Shown: positions 34,782 to 43,786 of the stretch, piece after piece
Layout: the number at the start of each line of letters is the position of its first letter
How positions within the stretch are numbered: the first letter of the stretch is position 1
NCBI RefSeq assembly: GCF_001648595.1
Contig: NZ_LBAW01000019.1
Location: forward strand, 1-64,000
DNA from: Legionella bozemanae
GTDB lineage: Bacteria; Pseudomonadota; Gammaproteobacteria; Legionellales; Legionellaceae
Direction: 5' to 3'
Length of the DNA stretch: 64,000 bases
Translations under genes and position numbers: made by a program
The notes under the pieces: generated by a model
What the model saw: only the letters and a program-made list of their open reading frames with translations
The model's database searches: none
What the model was told of the DNA's origin: nothing

Positions 34782-36089
34782 TTATTTGAATTCAGCATAC
34801 AGATCGTAATCATCACTATCTGTAATCATGACTTTTGCAAAAGATCCCACTTTAACTCCAGGAGTTGGCGGTAAAATAACGAGACCATCAATTTCTGGAG
34901 CATCACTTTGACTGCGTGCGATGATTTGTTCCTGATTTACTTCATCAATTAATACACTTTGTACGCTGCCAATTTTGTTTTCTAGCTTATCACGGCTAAT
35001 TTCTGCTTGTAATTGCATGAAGCGATGATAACGTTCTTCTTTGACTTCTTCCGGTACCGGGTCGCTTAAATCATTTGCTTTTGCTCCTTCAACTGGAGAG
35101 TATTTGAAACAACCTACCCGATCTAATTGTGCTTCTTCGAGGAAGTCGAGCAGCTCTTCAAATTCTTCTTCTGTTTCTCCGGGAAAACCAACAATAAAAG
35201 TCGAACGCAGAGTAATATCCGGACAAATTTCGCGCCAAGAAGCGATGCGCAATAAGGTATTTTCACTGCTTGCGGGGCGTTTCATTGCTTTGAGCACGCG
35301 TGAATTGGCATGTTGTAATGGAATATCCAAATACGGGAGGATAAGACCATCTCGCATTAAAGGGATAATTTCGTCTACATGGGGATAGGGATAAACATAA
35401 TGCAGACGTATCCAAATGCCGAGCTCTCCTAGTTGCTCGCATAAGTCATAAAAACGTGTGTTAATGGTTTTTCCTTTCCAGCTTACCGGTTGGTAGCGTG
35501 TATCCACACCATAGGCGCTGGTATCCTGAGAAATCACTAAAATTTCCTTCACACCCGCATCTTTTAACTTTTGGGCTTCAGTCAAGACTTGGGCCATTGG
35601 GTAACTTTGTAATTTGCCACGCATGGTAGGAATAATGCAAAAAGTACATTTTTGATTGCATCCCTCAGATATTTTCAAGTAGGCATAATGGCGTGGGGTT
35701 AATTTAATTCCTTGAGGGGGAATAAGTTGGGTAAAAGGATCTGCTGGTGGAGGTAAATGCTGATGGACTGCATTGACTACTTCTTCATAGGCATGTGCGC
35801 CACTAATATGTAGCACATCTGGGCATACTTCTTTAATGATCTCTGCTTTGGCACCTAGGCAACCTGTGACAATAACACGCCCGTTTTCTGCCATTGCTTC
35901 TTTTATTGTATCCAGCGATTCTTTAACGGCACTATCAATAAATCCACAGGTATTGATGACTACTACACCTGCATCTTGATAACTGGACACTAATTCATAT
36001 CCCTGAGCACGCAATTGGGTGATAATGCGTTCTGAATCCACCAGAGCTTTGGGACAACCCAGACTAACAAATCCTACTTTATGATTCAT
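34782..36089 (-). CDS. rimO: Ribosomal protein S12 methylthiotransferase RimO
   Basis: A 435-residue radical-SAM enzyme that methylthiolates Asp of ribosomal protein S12. The N-terminal cluster-binding cysteines are in [21 protein letters not shown] and [10 protein letters not shown]. The radical-SAM triad CxxxCxxC is in [14 protein letters not shown] (near 145). A TRAM domain closes the protein. The [13 protein letters not shown] segment and MRGKLQSYP distinguish RimO from MiaB. A 9-bp target duplication of the MITE touches its 3' flank, but the reading frame is intact. Confidence 0.95.
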   Translation of the reverse strand: MNHKVGFVSLGCPKALVDSERIITQLRAQGYELVSSYQDAGVVVINTCGFIDSAVKESLDTIKEAMAENGRVIVTGCLGAKAEIIKEVCPDVLHISGAHAYEEVVNAVHQHLPPPADPFTQLIPPQGIKLTPRHYAYLKISEGCNQKCTFCIIPTMRGKLQSYPMAQVLTEAQKLKDAGVKEILVISQDTSAYGVDTRYQPVSWKGKTINTRFYDLCEQLGELGIWIRLHYVYPYPHVDEIIPLMRDGLILPYLDIPLQHANSRVLKAMKRPASSENTLLRIASWREICPDITLRSTFIVGFPGETEEEFEELLDFLEEAQLDRVGCFKYSPVEGAKANDLSDPVPEEVKEERYHRFMQLQAEISRDKLENKIGSVQSVLIDEVNQEQIIARSQSDAPEIDGLVILPPTPGVKVGSFAKVMITDSDDYDLYAEFK

Positions 36090-36265
36090 AAAACTCTAAC
36101 TGTAAAAAAAGTGAACGAATTATACCTCTTAACAAGCCTTATTGTCGACAGGATTATGGTGATTTAAGTTATTTTAATTTTGCATTTTTTACTGTACTTA
36201 TAGGTTCTTTGATAATTCATCTTGAGGTGCTTACTTCCAAAGCTTTATGCCTGAAATTTATTAAA

Positions 36266-38074
36266 TCAACTCTTATTAAATGTTCGATGGACAAGAAGGA
36301 TTAAATCAGCATTTTCTGGATCTTCATCGATACGTTTTCTATTTTCGTTCGTTAAGATATCTTCTTGAGTAAGCTGCACTAAAGCCTCAGAAATTTTTTC
36401 AGCATGTTGGGGATGTTTTTCAATAAGATCTCTATTCTCATCCGTTAAAATATCTGCTTTAGCAAGCTTCACTAAAGCATTAGAAATTTTTCCAGCATGT
36501 TCAGGATGTTTTGCAAGAAGATCTCTATTCTCATTGTTTAAAATATCTGTTTCAGCAAGTTTCACAAGAGCATTGGATAGAATGCTAGCGTATTGAGGAT
36601 GTTCAGCAATAAGATCTCTATTCTCGTTTGTTAAGATTTTTTTTTGAGAAAGAAACATTAATGCATTAGAAACAACTTCAGCACATTGATAATTTTTTAC
36701 AATAATGTCTCTATTCTCTTTCTCCAAAATTTTTTCTTGGGCAAGACGTGCTAAGGCATTAGAAATAACTATAGCATATGGGTAATATTCACAAATAAGC
36801 GCTTTATTTTCGTCAGTTAATATCTCGTTTTTTGCAAGGATAATAAACGCCTTACTTACTCTCTCAGCATAGGGTGCGTTGTCCACAATAAACCGCCCAT
36901 TTATGCTCGTTAAGATATTTTCTTGAGCAAGAAGAATTAATGCATTGGAAACGATGTCAGCATACTCAGGATGTTTTGTAATAAACTCTCTATTTTCGTT
37001 CGTTAAGATATTTCCCTTTGCTAGGGTAATAAGAGCATTAGTAATTTTCTTCGCATGTTTCGCATTATCTGCAATAACCTGCTTATTTTCATTTGTTAAA
37101 ATATTATTCTGCGCTAATTTTTCCAGGAGTTTCATCCAGTCACTTTCTATCTTAAGATGAAATCTCAGTCGATTGTCATTAGTATCATCTGGAATAAGAG
37201 GAGACTCTTGAAGTCTTTCTAAGCCGGTTATATCCAGCTGTTTACCGATACTATCCATAATTTTTTGAAATACTGGTAAAGGAAGCTCTCGACGCAGCGC
37301 AAGTGAATGAGCACTACCGTGACCAGCAGTTAAACTGTTATTAAAAAATACGGTATAGATTGGATCATAAGCACATGAAAACATATTTTGACTGGAGGAG
37401 CGATTTTTAAGAAATTTTATAGCTTTATTTTCTTTACCTAGATCACTATCGCGGAGAACCTGCTCAACTTCTCTTCTTTCTTCATAATTTAATTGTTCTG
37501 GCTTTTTTGTATTGGGTAATTTATTAATTGCCTCTATTAAACCTGGTATAGTTTCCATAGAAATAATTTCAGTTTCTCTCTTCTGATTAACATACATAAG
37601 TTGCCAGGTTTGATCATTATTATTTTTAACAAGTAAATATTCATTTGGGATAAGTCTAAGACTACTTTCCGGCATCTCAGATAAAAATTTAACTCCAATC
37701 CCACCTTTCCATAACCCAAAACCCATCAGCAAACCATTCGCTCCAGCTTTATCTCCTAGTTGCAATATAGAAGCGCTTTGCATATGGAGATCTCCAGTGT
37801 TGCCACCCAATTGTTGAATACTCTGCAACCATTGCGTAAAACGTTTTCCATTTTTATCAACGTGTACCAGACCATCATTTTTATTGAAAGCTGGGACTAA
37901 ATGAATTTGGCAATTTTTTAAATCAACTAAACCAATATAACCTTGACCGTCACTACCCAGTTCAAATAGTTCCTTCGATTTATCTGTGAGTATTAATTCG
38001 CGAGAGAAAAAGTCCTCACATTTCGGAACAGAATGAAAACTTACAAATGATTCTGACTCTGATTGTGCAAACAT
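36266..38074 (-). CDS. 602-residue protein with C-terminal 31-residue repeats, putative effector
   Basis: Residues 1-190 form an unrecognised domain (DGQGYIGLVDLKNCQIHLVP, ASILQLGDKAGANGLLMGFG). From about residue 325 to the end there are eight full and one partial 31-residue repeats with consensus LvkLAqe-ILTnENRdlI-kHP-yA--iSNA. Each would make a pair of helices, giving a solenoid. The repeats resemble those of the two proteins at 23838-26205. No signal peptide is present. The solenoid architecture suits a host-directed effector, but no enzymatic function can be named. No PmrA box was found upstream; the 266-bp upstream gap is AT-rich. Confidence 0.75.
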   Translation of the reverse strand: MFAQSESESFVSFHSVPKCEDFFSRELILTDKSKELFELGSDGQGYIGLVDLKNCQIHLVPAFNKNDGLVHVDKNGKRFTQWLQSIQQLGGNTGDLHMQSASILQLGDKAGANGLLMGFGLWKGGIGVKFLSEMPESSLRLIPNEYLLVKNNNDQTWQLMYVNQKRETEIISMETIPGLIEAINKLPNTKKPEQLNYEERREVEQVLRDSDLGKENKAIKFLKNRSSSQNMFSCAYDPIYTVFFNNSLTAGHGSAHSLALRRELPLPVFQKIMDSIGKQLDITGLERLQESPLIPDDTNDNRLRFHLKIESDWMKLLEKLAQNNILTNENKQVIADNAKHAKKITNALITLAKGNILTNENREFITKHPEYADIVSNALILLAQENILTSINGRFIVDNAPYAERVSKAFIILAKNEILTDENKALICEYYPYAIVISNALARLAQEKILEKENRDIIVKNYQCAEVVSNALMFLSQKKILTNENRDLIAEHPQYASILSNALVKLAETDILNNENRDLLAKHPEHAGKISNALVKLAKADILTDENRDLIEKHPQHAEKISEALVQLTQEDILTNENRKRIDEDPENADLILLVHRTFNKS

Positions 38075-38340
38075 TTCATACCTCTTATTTTTGCTTACTA
38101 ATTTATCTTTCTGTCTTTAAAGAATAGCTCATTTTTAAATAAATAGTTTTTGCCCTACTTGTCCCACCATGAAAAAGTAATTTATAACCCATTGAAAATT
38201 AATGATAAAAATATTTTCTAGAGGCGAAATCGAATCAACGACATAAGGATTTTCAGTCTTAAATAATGCTCTTTTTAATACGCTTTAATAAATTTTATAA
38301 TCCTTTAATATCTCTTTGAAAATCAAATAGTAGATGGGAT

Positions 38341-39441
38341 CTAGTCGATTTTACACAATGAATCGTATCCAGCGATCTGACACAAAAATGCATACACGTT
38401 GGCCATAGTTTCATTCCATGAAGGATAATTTTGGTAAGCAGAAAGCGAAGAAAAACTCATCTCTTGTAGCAATTCTCGATTTTTAATTAATTTTATAATG
38501 AGCTCTCTAAGCGTTGTACAATCGCCAGGAGTAATCAAGAATCCATTAATCGCATCCGTTACAATTTCTGGCACGCCTCCAGTATTGCTTGCAATGACTG
38601 GAATACCAGCTCCCATTGCTTCTGTATAAACAATTCCATAGCTTTCAAAATACGAAGGAACAACCAACAGATGGTGTGAAAGAAGTTCTTTTTTTAAACA
38701 TTCAATATCGAGTGCCCCATGAATTTTTATATTTTCTTCCAGCTTTAAATAGGTAATCATCTTGAATATTTTTCGGGTATATTTCAAATCAAAATGAAGG
38801 CTACCCACAATGGATAATTCCCAGGATTTGTAATCTATTTGTGATAAAGCCTGGAGCAGTATATGTAGCCCCTTGTTATACAATAGGTTGCCAATAAAAA
38901 TAATCATGAATTTATTTTTTTTGCATTTAAACCGAATGTTATCCTTTGGAGCATCCAGTTGCAGACGATCTTTGCCAGGATAGGCAATCAATGAATTATT
39001 ATTTTTTCCAATAATTTTTGTAATGCATTTCTCTGTGGAAAGGCTATTAAAGATAAAACCATCGACGGATTTAAGGTATAAACTTTCTATTTTTTTAGTG
39101 AACCATTTAACCAAAAAATTGTGCAATGCATTTGCCTGTAAAAGATGAACAATACTTATAATTGGAAAATTTCCCATTGCTTTTAGTCTCTTATTTAGAA
39201 TAAATAATGAATTAAAATTCATCTCATCTTGTAAAAGGACATCAGGAGAAAATTCAATAATTTCATTGATTAGTTTTTTTGAAAAATTATTTCTGATTAA
39301 TCCCCAGAAATTCTTTTTCTCTTGTGAAAAAATTTTAACAACTACACCATGCGCACGTAAGTATTCGACTAACTTATAATCATAAATGTATCCACCGGTA
39401 GTTGTAGTGAGAGAGCCATACAGAATTAATCCTACACGCAT
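38341..39441 (-). CDS. Group 4 glycosyltransferase
   Basis: A 366-residue GT-B glycosyltransferase of the GT4 family. The N-terminal domain starts MRVGLILYGSLTTTTGGYIY. The C-terminal domain has FIGNLLYNKGLHILLQAL and the ExxxxxxxE motif in ESYGIVYTEAMGAGIPVIAS, followed by GGVPEIV. The sugar donor and acceptor are unknown. Its start overlaps the end of the PTPS gene by ten bases (ATGCGTGTAG), so it is part of that operon and probably glycosylates the operon's product, not lipopolysaccharide. Confidence 0.88.
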   Translation of the reverse strand: MRVGLILYGSLTTTTGGYIYDYKLVEYLRAHGVVVKIFSQEKKNFWGLIRNNFSKKLINEIIEFSPDVLLQDEMNFNSLFILNKRLKAMGNFPIISIVHLLQANALHNFLVKWFTKKIESLYLKSVDGFIFNSLSTEKCITKIIGKNNNSLIAYPGKDRLQLDAPKDNIRFKCKKNKFMIIFIGNLLYNKGLHILLQALSQIDYKSWELSIVGSLHFDLKYTRKIFKMITYLKLEENIKIHGALDIECLKKELLSHHLLVVPSYFESYGIVYTEAMGAGIPVIASNTGGVPEIVTDAINGFLITPGDCTTLRELIIKLIKNRELLQEMSFSSLSAYQNYPSWNETMANVYAFLCQIAGYDSLCKID

Positions 39442-39818
39442 TTGGTTTCTCGATAACTGGCTTGAGCAATATCATCCTCCCATAATCTAACCGTGATTTG
39501 ACTGTCAACCGGGAGCTCAATGTGATTATTAAATTTTTGCCAGAGAATCTTAGAAAACAGTTCGAGGCTTGGATTTTGGTTTTTAAACTCAGGAAGTTCA
39601 TTTAATATCTTATCCTGAAAATAGGATATTAATTGATCGATGTGTGCTCTGACTTCTACAATATCAATCAGAAAATTAAACGGGTCAAGCTTTGTATTTT
39701 CAATTTCCAATTCAAAACTATAGTGGTGGGAGTGCCGTAAATTTTCTGCGCCAAAATCTTTGCCAATCAAGAAGTGTTGTGCAATGAAATTTTTTCTTAA
39801 CATTAAATGATGCATCAT
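39432..39818 (-). CDS. 6-pyruvoyltetrahydropterin synthase/QueD-family protein with Glu at the catalytic Cys position
   Basis: A 128-residue tunnel-fold protein. The zinc ligands are clear at His15 (FIAQHFL), His29 and His31 (RHSHHYSFELE). In standard PTPS and QueD a catalytic Cys lies four residues before the HGH motif; here that residue is Glu25 (AENLRHSH), and HGH has become HSH. Glu at this place is known from the PTPS-III group, so the usual pyruvoyl or carboxy-tetrahydropterin reaction is doubtful. It starts directly after the dehydrogenase stop (TAA then ATG). Confidence 0.85.
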   Translation of the reverse strand: MMHHLMLRKNFIAQHFLIGKDFGAENLRHSHHYSFELEIENTKLDPFNFLIDIVEVRAHIDQLISYFQDKILNELPEFKNQNPSLELFSKILWQKFNNHIELPVDSQITVRLWEDDIAQASYRETKCV

Positions 39819-40847
39819 TTACTCCCCATAGGTTAACGTGATAAATAAAGTATCATGTGGATTAGAATCCAATAATTGATAGGCTTTATTTGCATCAGTA
39901 ATATGAAATTTATGAGAAATGAATCGTGCCGGATTTATTTTCTCCAACATTTTAAAAACAACTTCAAATCGTCGAGCTTTTGTCCATCTTCCTTGCAGCT
40001 CAGAGGCAATCGTGCTGACTTGACTTGCAATGACTTTAATTCGGTTTCGATGAAAACGGCCTCCTAAATCAATAGCACATGGTTTTCTTCCATACCAAGA
40101 TCCCAGAATGATGCGCCCTTCATAAGCAGCAAATGAAATAGCGCTATTGAGTGCATCAGGATTGCCTGTCAATTCATAAATCAGATCAATAGGGTTTGAT
40201 TTTACATTTTTAAAGTAATTGGTCACTTGCAAATGAAGATCAGATTGTGAGGCATCAAAAGTATGTTCGGCTCCTAACTCCATACATAGATTTCTTCTTT
40301 TAGCATGTAAATCAATGCCAAGAAGACTGGCTAACGGAAATTGTTGCAATAAAGCCGTAGTGAGAAGGCCTACAATTCCAAGTCCAAAAATAAGTACATT
40401 TTCTCCGATTAAAGGAGAACCATCTAATACCAGGTTTATTGCGGTTTCCATATTGGGTATAAATAGTGCGTCATAAGGAGATATGCGCTCCGGTAACACA
40501 ATAATTTGTGTTTCCTTGGCGCAAAAATAACTTTCATGTGGATTAAATACAAAGACCCATTGATTTAATAAATGGTTTAATTTTCTATTACCTGTTTCAA
40601 TTACTTTCCCAATAGAACAATAACCATATTTGAATGGATAATTTTGTTTCTGTTTGAGCGCAAGAATTGTTTCATCCAGACATAGCTCGGTTGGCATTAG
40701 GCCGCGATAAAAAAGCATTTCTGTACCTGAACTTATCCCTGAAATAATGTTTTGAATCAACACTTCATCCGTTTTGGGTTTGGGAATTGATTCTTCCAGG
40801 ATGGAAACTTGCTTTGGTTGATTAAAATAAAGCACATGATTTTTCAA
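39819..40847 (-). CDS. Zinc-type alcohol dehydrogenase-like oxidoreductase
   Basis: A 342-residue medium-chain dehydrogenase/reductase. The nucleotide-binding domain is seen in VLIFGLGIVGLLTTALLQQF, and IDLIYELTGNPDALNSAISF follows. The N-terminal catalytic domain (GISSGTEMLFYRG) lacks the Cys of the usual catalytic zinc site, in the manner of BchC/sugar-dehydrogenase-like members. The start is a TTG overlapping the preceding stop (TTGA), with AAGGA upstream. In this operon it may oxidise or reduce a side chain of the pterin or ribityl-pyrimidine intermediate. Confidence 0.82.
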   Translation of the reverse strand: MKNHVLYFNQPKQVSILEESIPKPKTDEVLIQNIISGISSGTEMLFYRGLMPTELCLDETILALKQKQNYPFKYGYCSIGKVIETGNRKLNHLLNQWVFVFNPHESYFCAKETQIIVLPERISPYDALFIPNMETAINLVLDGSPLIGENVLIFGLGIVGLLTTALLQQFPLASLLGIDLHAKRRNLCMELGAEHTFDASQSDLHLQVTNYFKNVKSNPIDLIYELTGNPDALNSAISFAAYEGRIILGSWYGRKPCAIDLGGRFHRNRIKVIASQVSTIASELQGRWTKARRFEVVFKMLEKINPARFISHKFHITDANKAYQLLDSNPHDTLFITLTYGE

Positions 40848-42145
40848 GATAGATTCCTTTCTATATCTGCCATGATGATAATATCTCTGCCTAATTTATA
40901 TTGAAGTACATTTTTTAATTGAGGAAAACCAAGATTTTCCTTTATTTCTTTTGATAAAACAGAAACGCCACCAACGAAAATTGGTGCTACGGTGATAATT
41001 ACTTTATCCACATGATTTTCATTAAGAAAGCTCGTGATAATGGCTCTTCCTCCTTCGACCATCACTGTTTTAATACCAAAGACAAATAATTTCTCTAAAG
41101 CTTGGCTTAAATCAGTACGACCATCAGGAGTTGAATCAACTAACACAATCTTTGCGTTCATTTCGGCAAGCAATTTTTGTTTTTCAGGATCAGCCTGGTT
41201 TGTTGTAAAAATTATAGGAGGTTTTGAGTTTTTTAAAACGCGTGCGGTTAAAGGAATGCGAAGTTTACTGTCTAAAATGACTACCTGTGGATTTTTCCCT
41301 TTATAGTGCCGCACCGTTAATTGAGGATTATCTGCAATAACTGTACCTACTCCAACCAATATTGCATCGTTTTCAGAACGTAATTTATGCGTCATTACCA
41401 GAGATTCTTGGGAACTGAGCAGAAGCCTTTTTTTCCGATGAAATGAAATGGAGCCATCCAGGCTTTGCGCATAAGCTAAGGTCACTACAGGTTTTCTCTT
41501 TTTTAAGAAAGAGGAGCATTTTTCATATAACTCTTTAAGATCTTCTTCTTCGAAAAAATGATGCATTTTTTGTTTTTTAGTCAACAAATAAAAAGCATTA
41601 TGAGGATGAATAGAGCCTTTTATAGGAACTCTTGAGGTCACGTTTAAATTATGCTGATTGAGTGCTTCTATTTTTTGAGGGTTATTAGTAAGCAATCGCA
41701 ACGATTTAACCTGTAACTCTTTTAAAATATGAGCAGCCACTTCATAAGAACGCTCATCTTCTTCGTGGCCTAGCGCAAGATTGGCATCGACTGTGTCTTT
41801 TCCCTGATCCTGCAAATTGTAGGTATGCAATTTGTTAATTAAGCCAATTCCTCTTCCTTCTTGTCGGAGGTAAATAATAATGCCGCGGCCTTCAATAGCA
41901 ATTTGACTCATACTCATTTGCAGTTGTTCACCGCAATCGCAACGTAACGAGCCTAGAATATCCCCAGTCATGCATTCTGAATGAATTCGCACTAAAATAT
42001 TATCTGCATTGTGCACTGCTCCAAATGTGAGTAAAAGATGCTCTTTATCATCTTGATTTGTAGTAAATAACGAAAGTTCAAAAGAACCATATTTTGAAGG
42101 AATTGCAGCAGAAACTTCTTTTTTAACAATGAGCTGATTATCCAT
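40844..42145 (-). CDS. GTP cyclohydrolase II fused to a RibD-type pyrimidine reductase
   Basis: A 433-residue fusion. Residues 1-200 are complete GTP cyclohydrolase II: zinc Cys58, Cys69 and Cys71 (SECMTGDILGSLRCDCGEQL), RQEGRGIGL, and Tyr109 (NKLHTYNLQDQ) at the position of E. coli RibA Tyr105. Residues from about 219 are the RibD reductase domain (VTLAYAQSLDGSIS, GVGTVIADNPQLTVR, VMVEGGRAIITSFL). The RibD deaminase domain is absent. The expected product is the diamino-ribitylamino-pyrimidinone phosphate. This is not the usual ribBA or ribD arrangement, and no FMN riboswitch is seen upstream. Confidence 0.87.
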   Translation of the reverse strand: MDNQLIVKKEVSAAIPSKYGSFELSLFTTNQDDKEHLLLTFGAVHNADNILVRIHSECMTGDILGSLRCDCGEQLQMSMSQIAIEGRGIIIYLRQEGRGIGLINKLHTYNLQDQGKDTVDANLALGHEEDERSYEVAAHILKELQVKSLRLLTNNPQKIEALNQHNLNVTSRVPIKGSIHPHNAFYLLTKKQKMHHFFEEEDLKELYEKCSSFLKKRKPVVTLAYAQSLDGSISFHRKKRLLLSSQESLVMTHKLRSENDAILVGVGTVIADNPQLTVRHYKGKNPQVVILDSKLRIPLTARVLKNSKPPIIFTTNQADPEKQKLLAEMNAKIVLVDSTPDGRTDLSQALEKLFVFGIKTVMVEGGRAIITSFLNENHVDKVIITVAPIFVGGVSVLSKEIKENLGFPQLKNVLQYKLGRDIIIMADIERNLS

Positions 42146-42309
42146 AATCTAATCCTTAGACGGAATCTCCGACTCTTATGTTTCTCATGCCTTTATAACT
42201 ATAGTTCATAAAAAAAATGGATCAAATTTTATTCACAAAATTTATAAAATAGCCATAAACACCTGAAGAAAAGTTGAGAGAGGACAAAAAATTAGGATCT
42301 TGCAACTCA

Positions 42310-43518
42310 TTAATTTCTTTTTAAAGTTTCGGGCATGAGCGATAAAAAGAGAATGAAGCCAATCATTGCAAAGAATGCCAAAGTATAAAAGCCCATATTA
42401 TAATTATATGATTTTACAATATATCCACTGGCAAAATTGCTAATTGCATAGGCTACGCCTTGGCAAAGAACCATCAATCCAAGCATAAAATTAAACCGTC
42501 CGGAATATGCCGCAAGTTCTGCAATCATTACGATGCCAATCACGCCAAAAATGCCGCCGCTTACCCCATCTAAAACTTGTAATGCAATAATAAAATAGGG
42601 ATTTTGGGAAAAGGTAAATAAAATTGCTCGTATGAAAATAAATAAAAATGCAAGTAAAAATAAAGGCTTACGCGGTATATTTTTAATGAAGTACACTAAG
42701 AGAATTGAAACGAACATCATAATTATATGGGATACTATGACACTATTTGCCATAAAAATGGAGCATGCTTTTGTACTGACTTGAACAAAAATCAAACCAA
42801 TTAGTGTCAATTGTGCTGCACTCGAAAAATGAAATAAAAAAACAGCAATTAAGAAAATAATATTGGTGCGAGAGAGTAAGATTTTCTTAAGAGGGACAAT
42901 TCCCTTTTTTCCAGTATCGAAACCCACAGGGGCTAATTGGCGTGCAATATCATGATCAATATCTGTTTCTCTAATCAGAAAAATTGGCAAAATTCCTAAA
43001 AGGGAAAAAATGCCATACGAGTATATAATCCAAATATTTCCACTAAAATAAGAACATACACCGATAATTAGAGCGAGAATTATATTGCCAGCATGACCTA
43101 ATGTTTCATTAATGCTTTCTCTTCGGGGAAATTCCTTGGTTCCGACTAAACCCAGTGTTATGGCTACGATTGCTTTTGGCATAATTGCCGTTGCCAATCC
43201 AATCAATATTTGTGCACTTATTATTGCTAAAAAATAAGGAAATTTCGTGATGAGATAACAACTTATTGCAAAGATGAAACAGCTTCCTACCAATAAGAGT
43301 CGTTTTATTTTGTATGCATCAATAAGTAGCCCACTGGGAATTTGATTGAGCATATTTGCAAAATTCATTATTCCTAGCGCAATACCAATCTGAGCAGGAT
43401 CCCATTGCAACTCTGCTTTTAAATAAATTGTTAGAAAAGGACTAATGTCAGATTGGAGGCCGGCAAGTAAAAGGATGACCCAATTTAAAGCAAAATAACT
43501 TTGAAATGATGCGCGCAT
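42310..43518 (-). CDS. Major facilitator superfamily transporter
   Basis: A 402-residue protein with about twelve membrane helices and a short cytoplasmic loop in the middle (RETDIDHDIARQLAPVGFDT). ILIGLATAIMPKAIVAITLG and NQIPSGLLIDAYKIKRLLLV are MFS-like; the latter covers the loop 2-3 motif. The substrate is not evident. It lies 164 bases upstream of the GTP cyclohydrolase fusion on the same strand and could export that operon's product, although the gap leaves room for a separate promoter. Confidence 0.85.
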   Translation of the reverse strand: MRASFQSYFALNWVILLLAGLQSDISPFLTIYLKAELQWDPAQIGIALGIMNFANMLNQIPSGLLIDAYKIKRLLLVGSCFIFAISCYLITKFPYFLAIISAQILIGLATAIMPKAIVAITLGLVGTKEFPRRESINETLGHAGNIILALIIGVCSYFSGNIWIIYSYGIFSLLGILPIFLIRETDIDHDIARQLAPVGFDTGKKGIVPLKKILLSRTNIIFLIAVFLFHFSSAAQLTLIGLIFVQVSTKACSIFMANSVIVSHIIMMFVSILLVYFIKNIPRKPLFLLAFLFIFIRAILFTFSQNPYFIIALQVLDGVSGGIFGVIGIVMIAELAAYSGRFNFMLGLMVLCQGVAYAISNFASGYIVKSYNYNMGFYTLAFFAMIGFILFLSLMPETLKRN

Positions 43519-43602
43519 TTTTTCCCATTTTATAGGTAATTCATATTAACAAGAGTAATAAAATATTTCTTATAATTTTGGTGTCTGTGGCAGTTCATTT
43601 CT

Positions 43603-43719
43603 CTACGTACCGCGCTTCATGTCGCTTCATGCGTGGTATCCAGCGATTTTGCTTTAAAAAGAACCCGGGAGTACGCAAAGGCATCATTCTGGATCCCGCG
43701 CATGAAGCGTGGTACGTAG
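43603..43719. repeat. CTACGTACCGCGCTT palindromic repeat, complete copy
   Basis: CTACGTACCGCGCTTCATG at the left and CATGAAGCGTGGTACGTAG at the right are inverted, with GGTATCCAG/CTGGATCCCG inside. The unit is nearly the same as that at 61253-61363. The left arm here holds a 9-bp internal duplication (CGCTTCATG twice). Short relatives occur at 14357 and 26884. Confidence 0.7.
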
Positions 43720-43786
43720 GCTCTAAGGCGAATTGTGAAAGACTCTTAATGGTGATTATCAGACAAATATGAATCCAAAATTAATG

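Noticed and set aside
42146-42309. FMN or pterin riboswitch before the RibA-RibD fusion
   Set aside because: None of the conserved FMN-element motifs is present; only a short CGGA/TCCG hairpin near the start codon is seen.
43578-43772. 64-codon plus-strand reading frame
   Set aside because: It is the translation of the CTACGTACCGCGC palindrome with no initiation signal.
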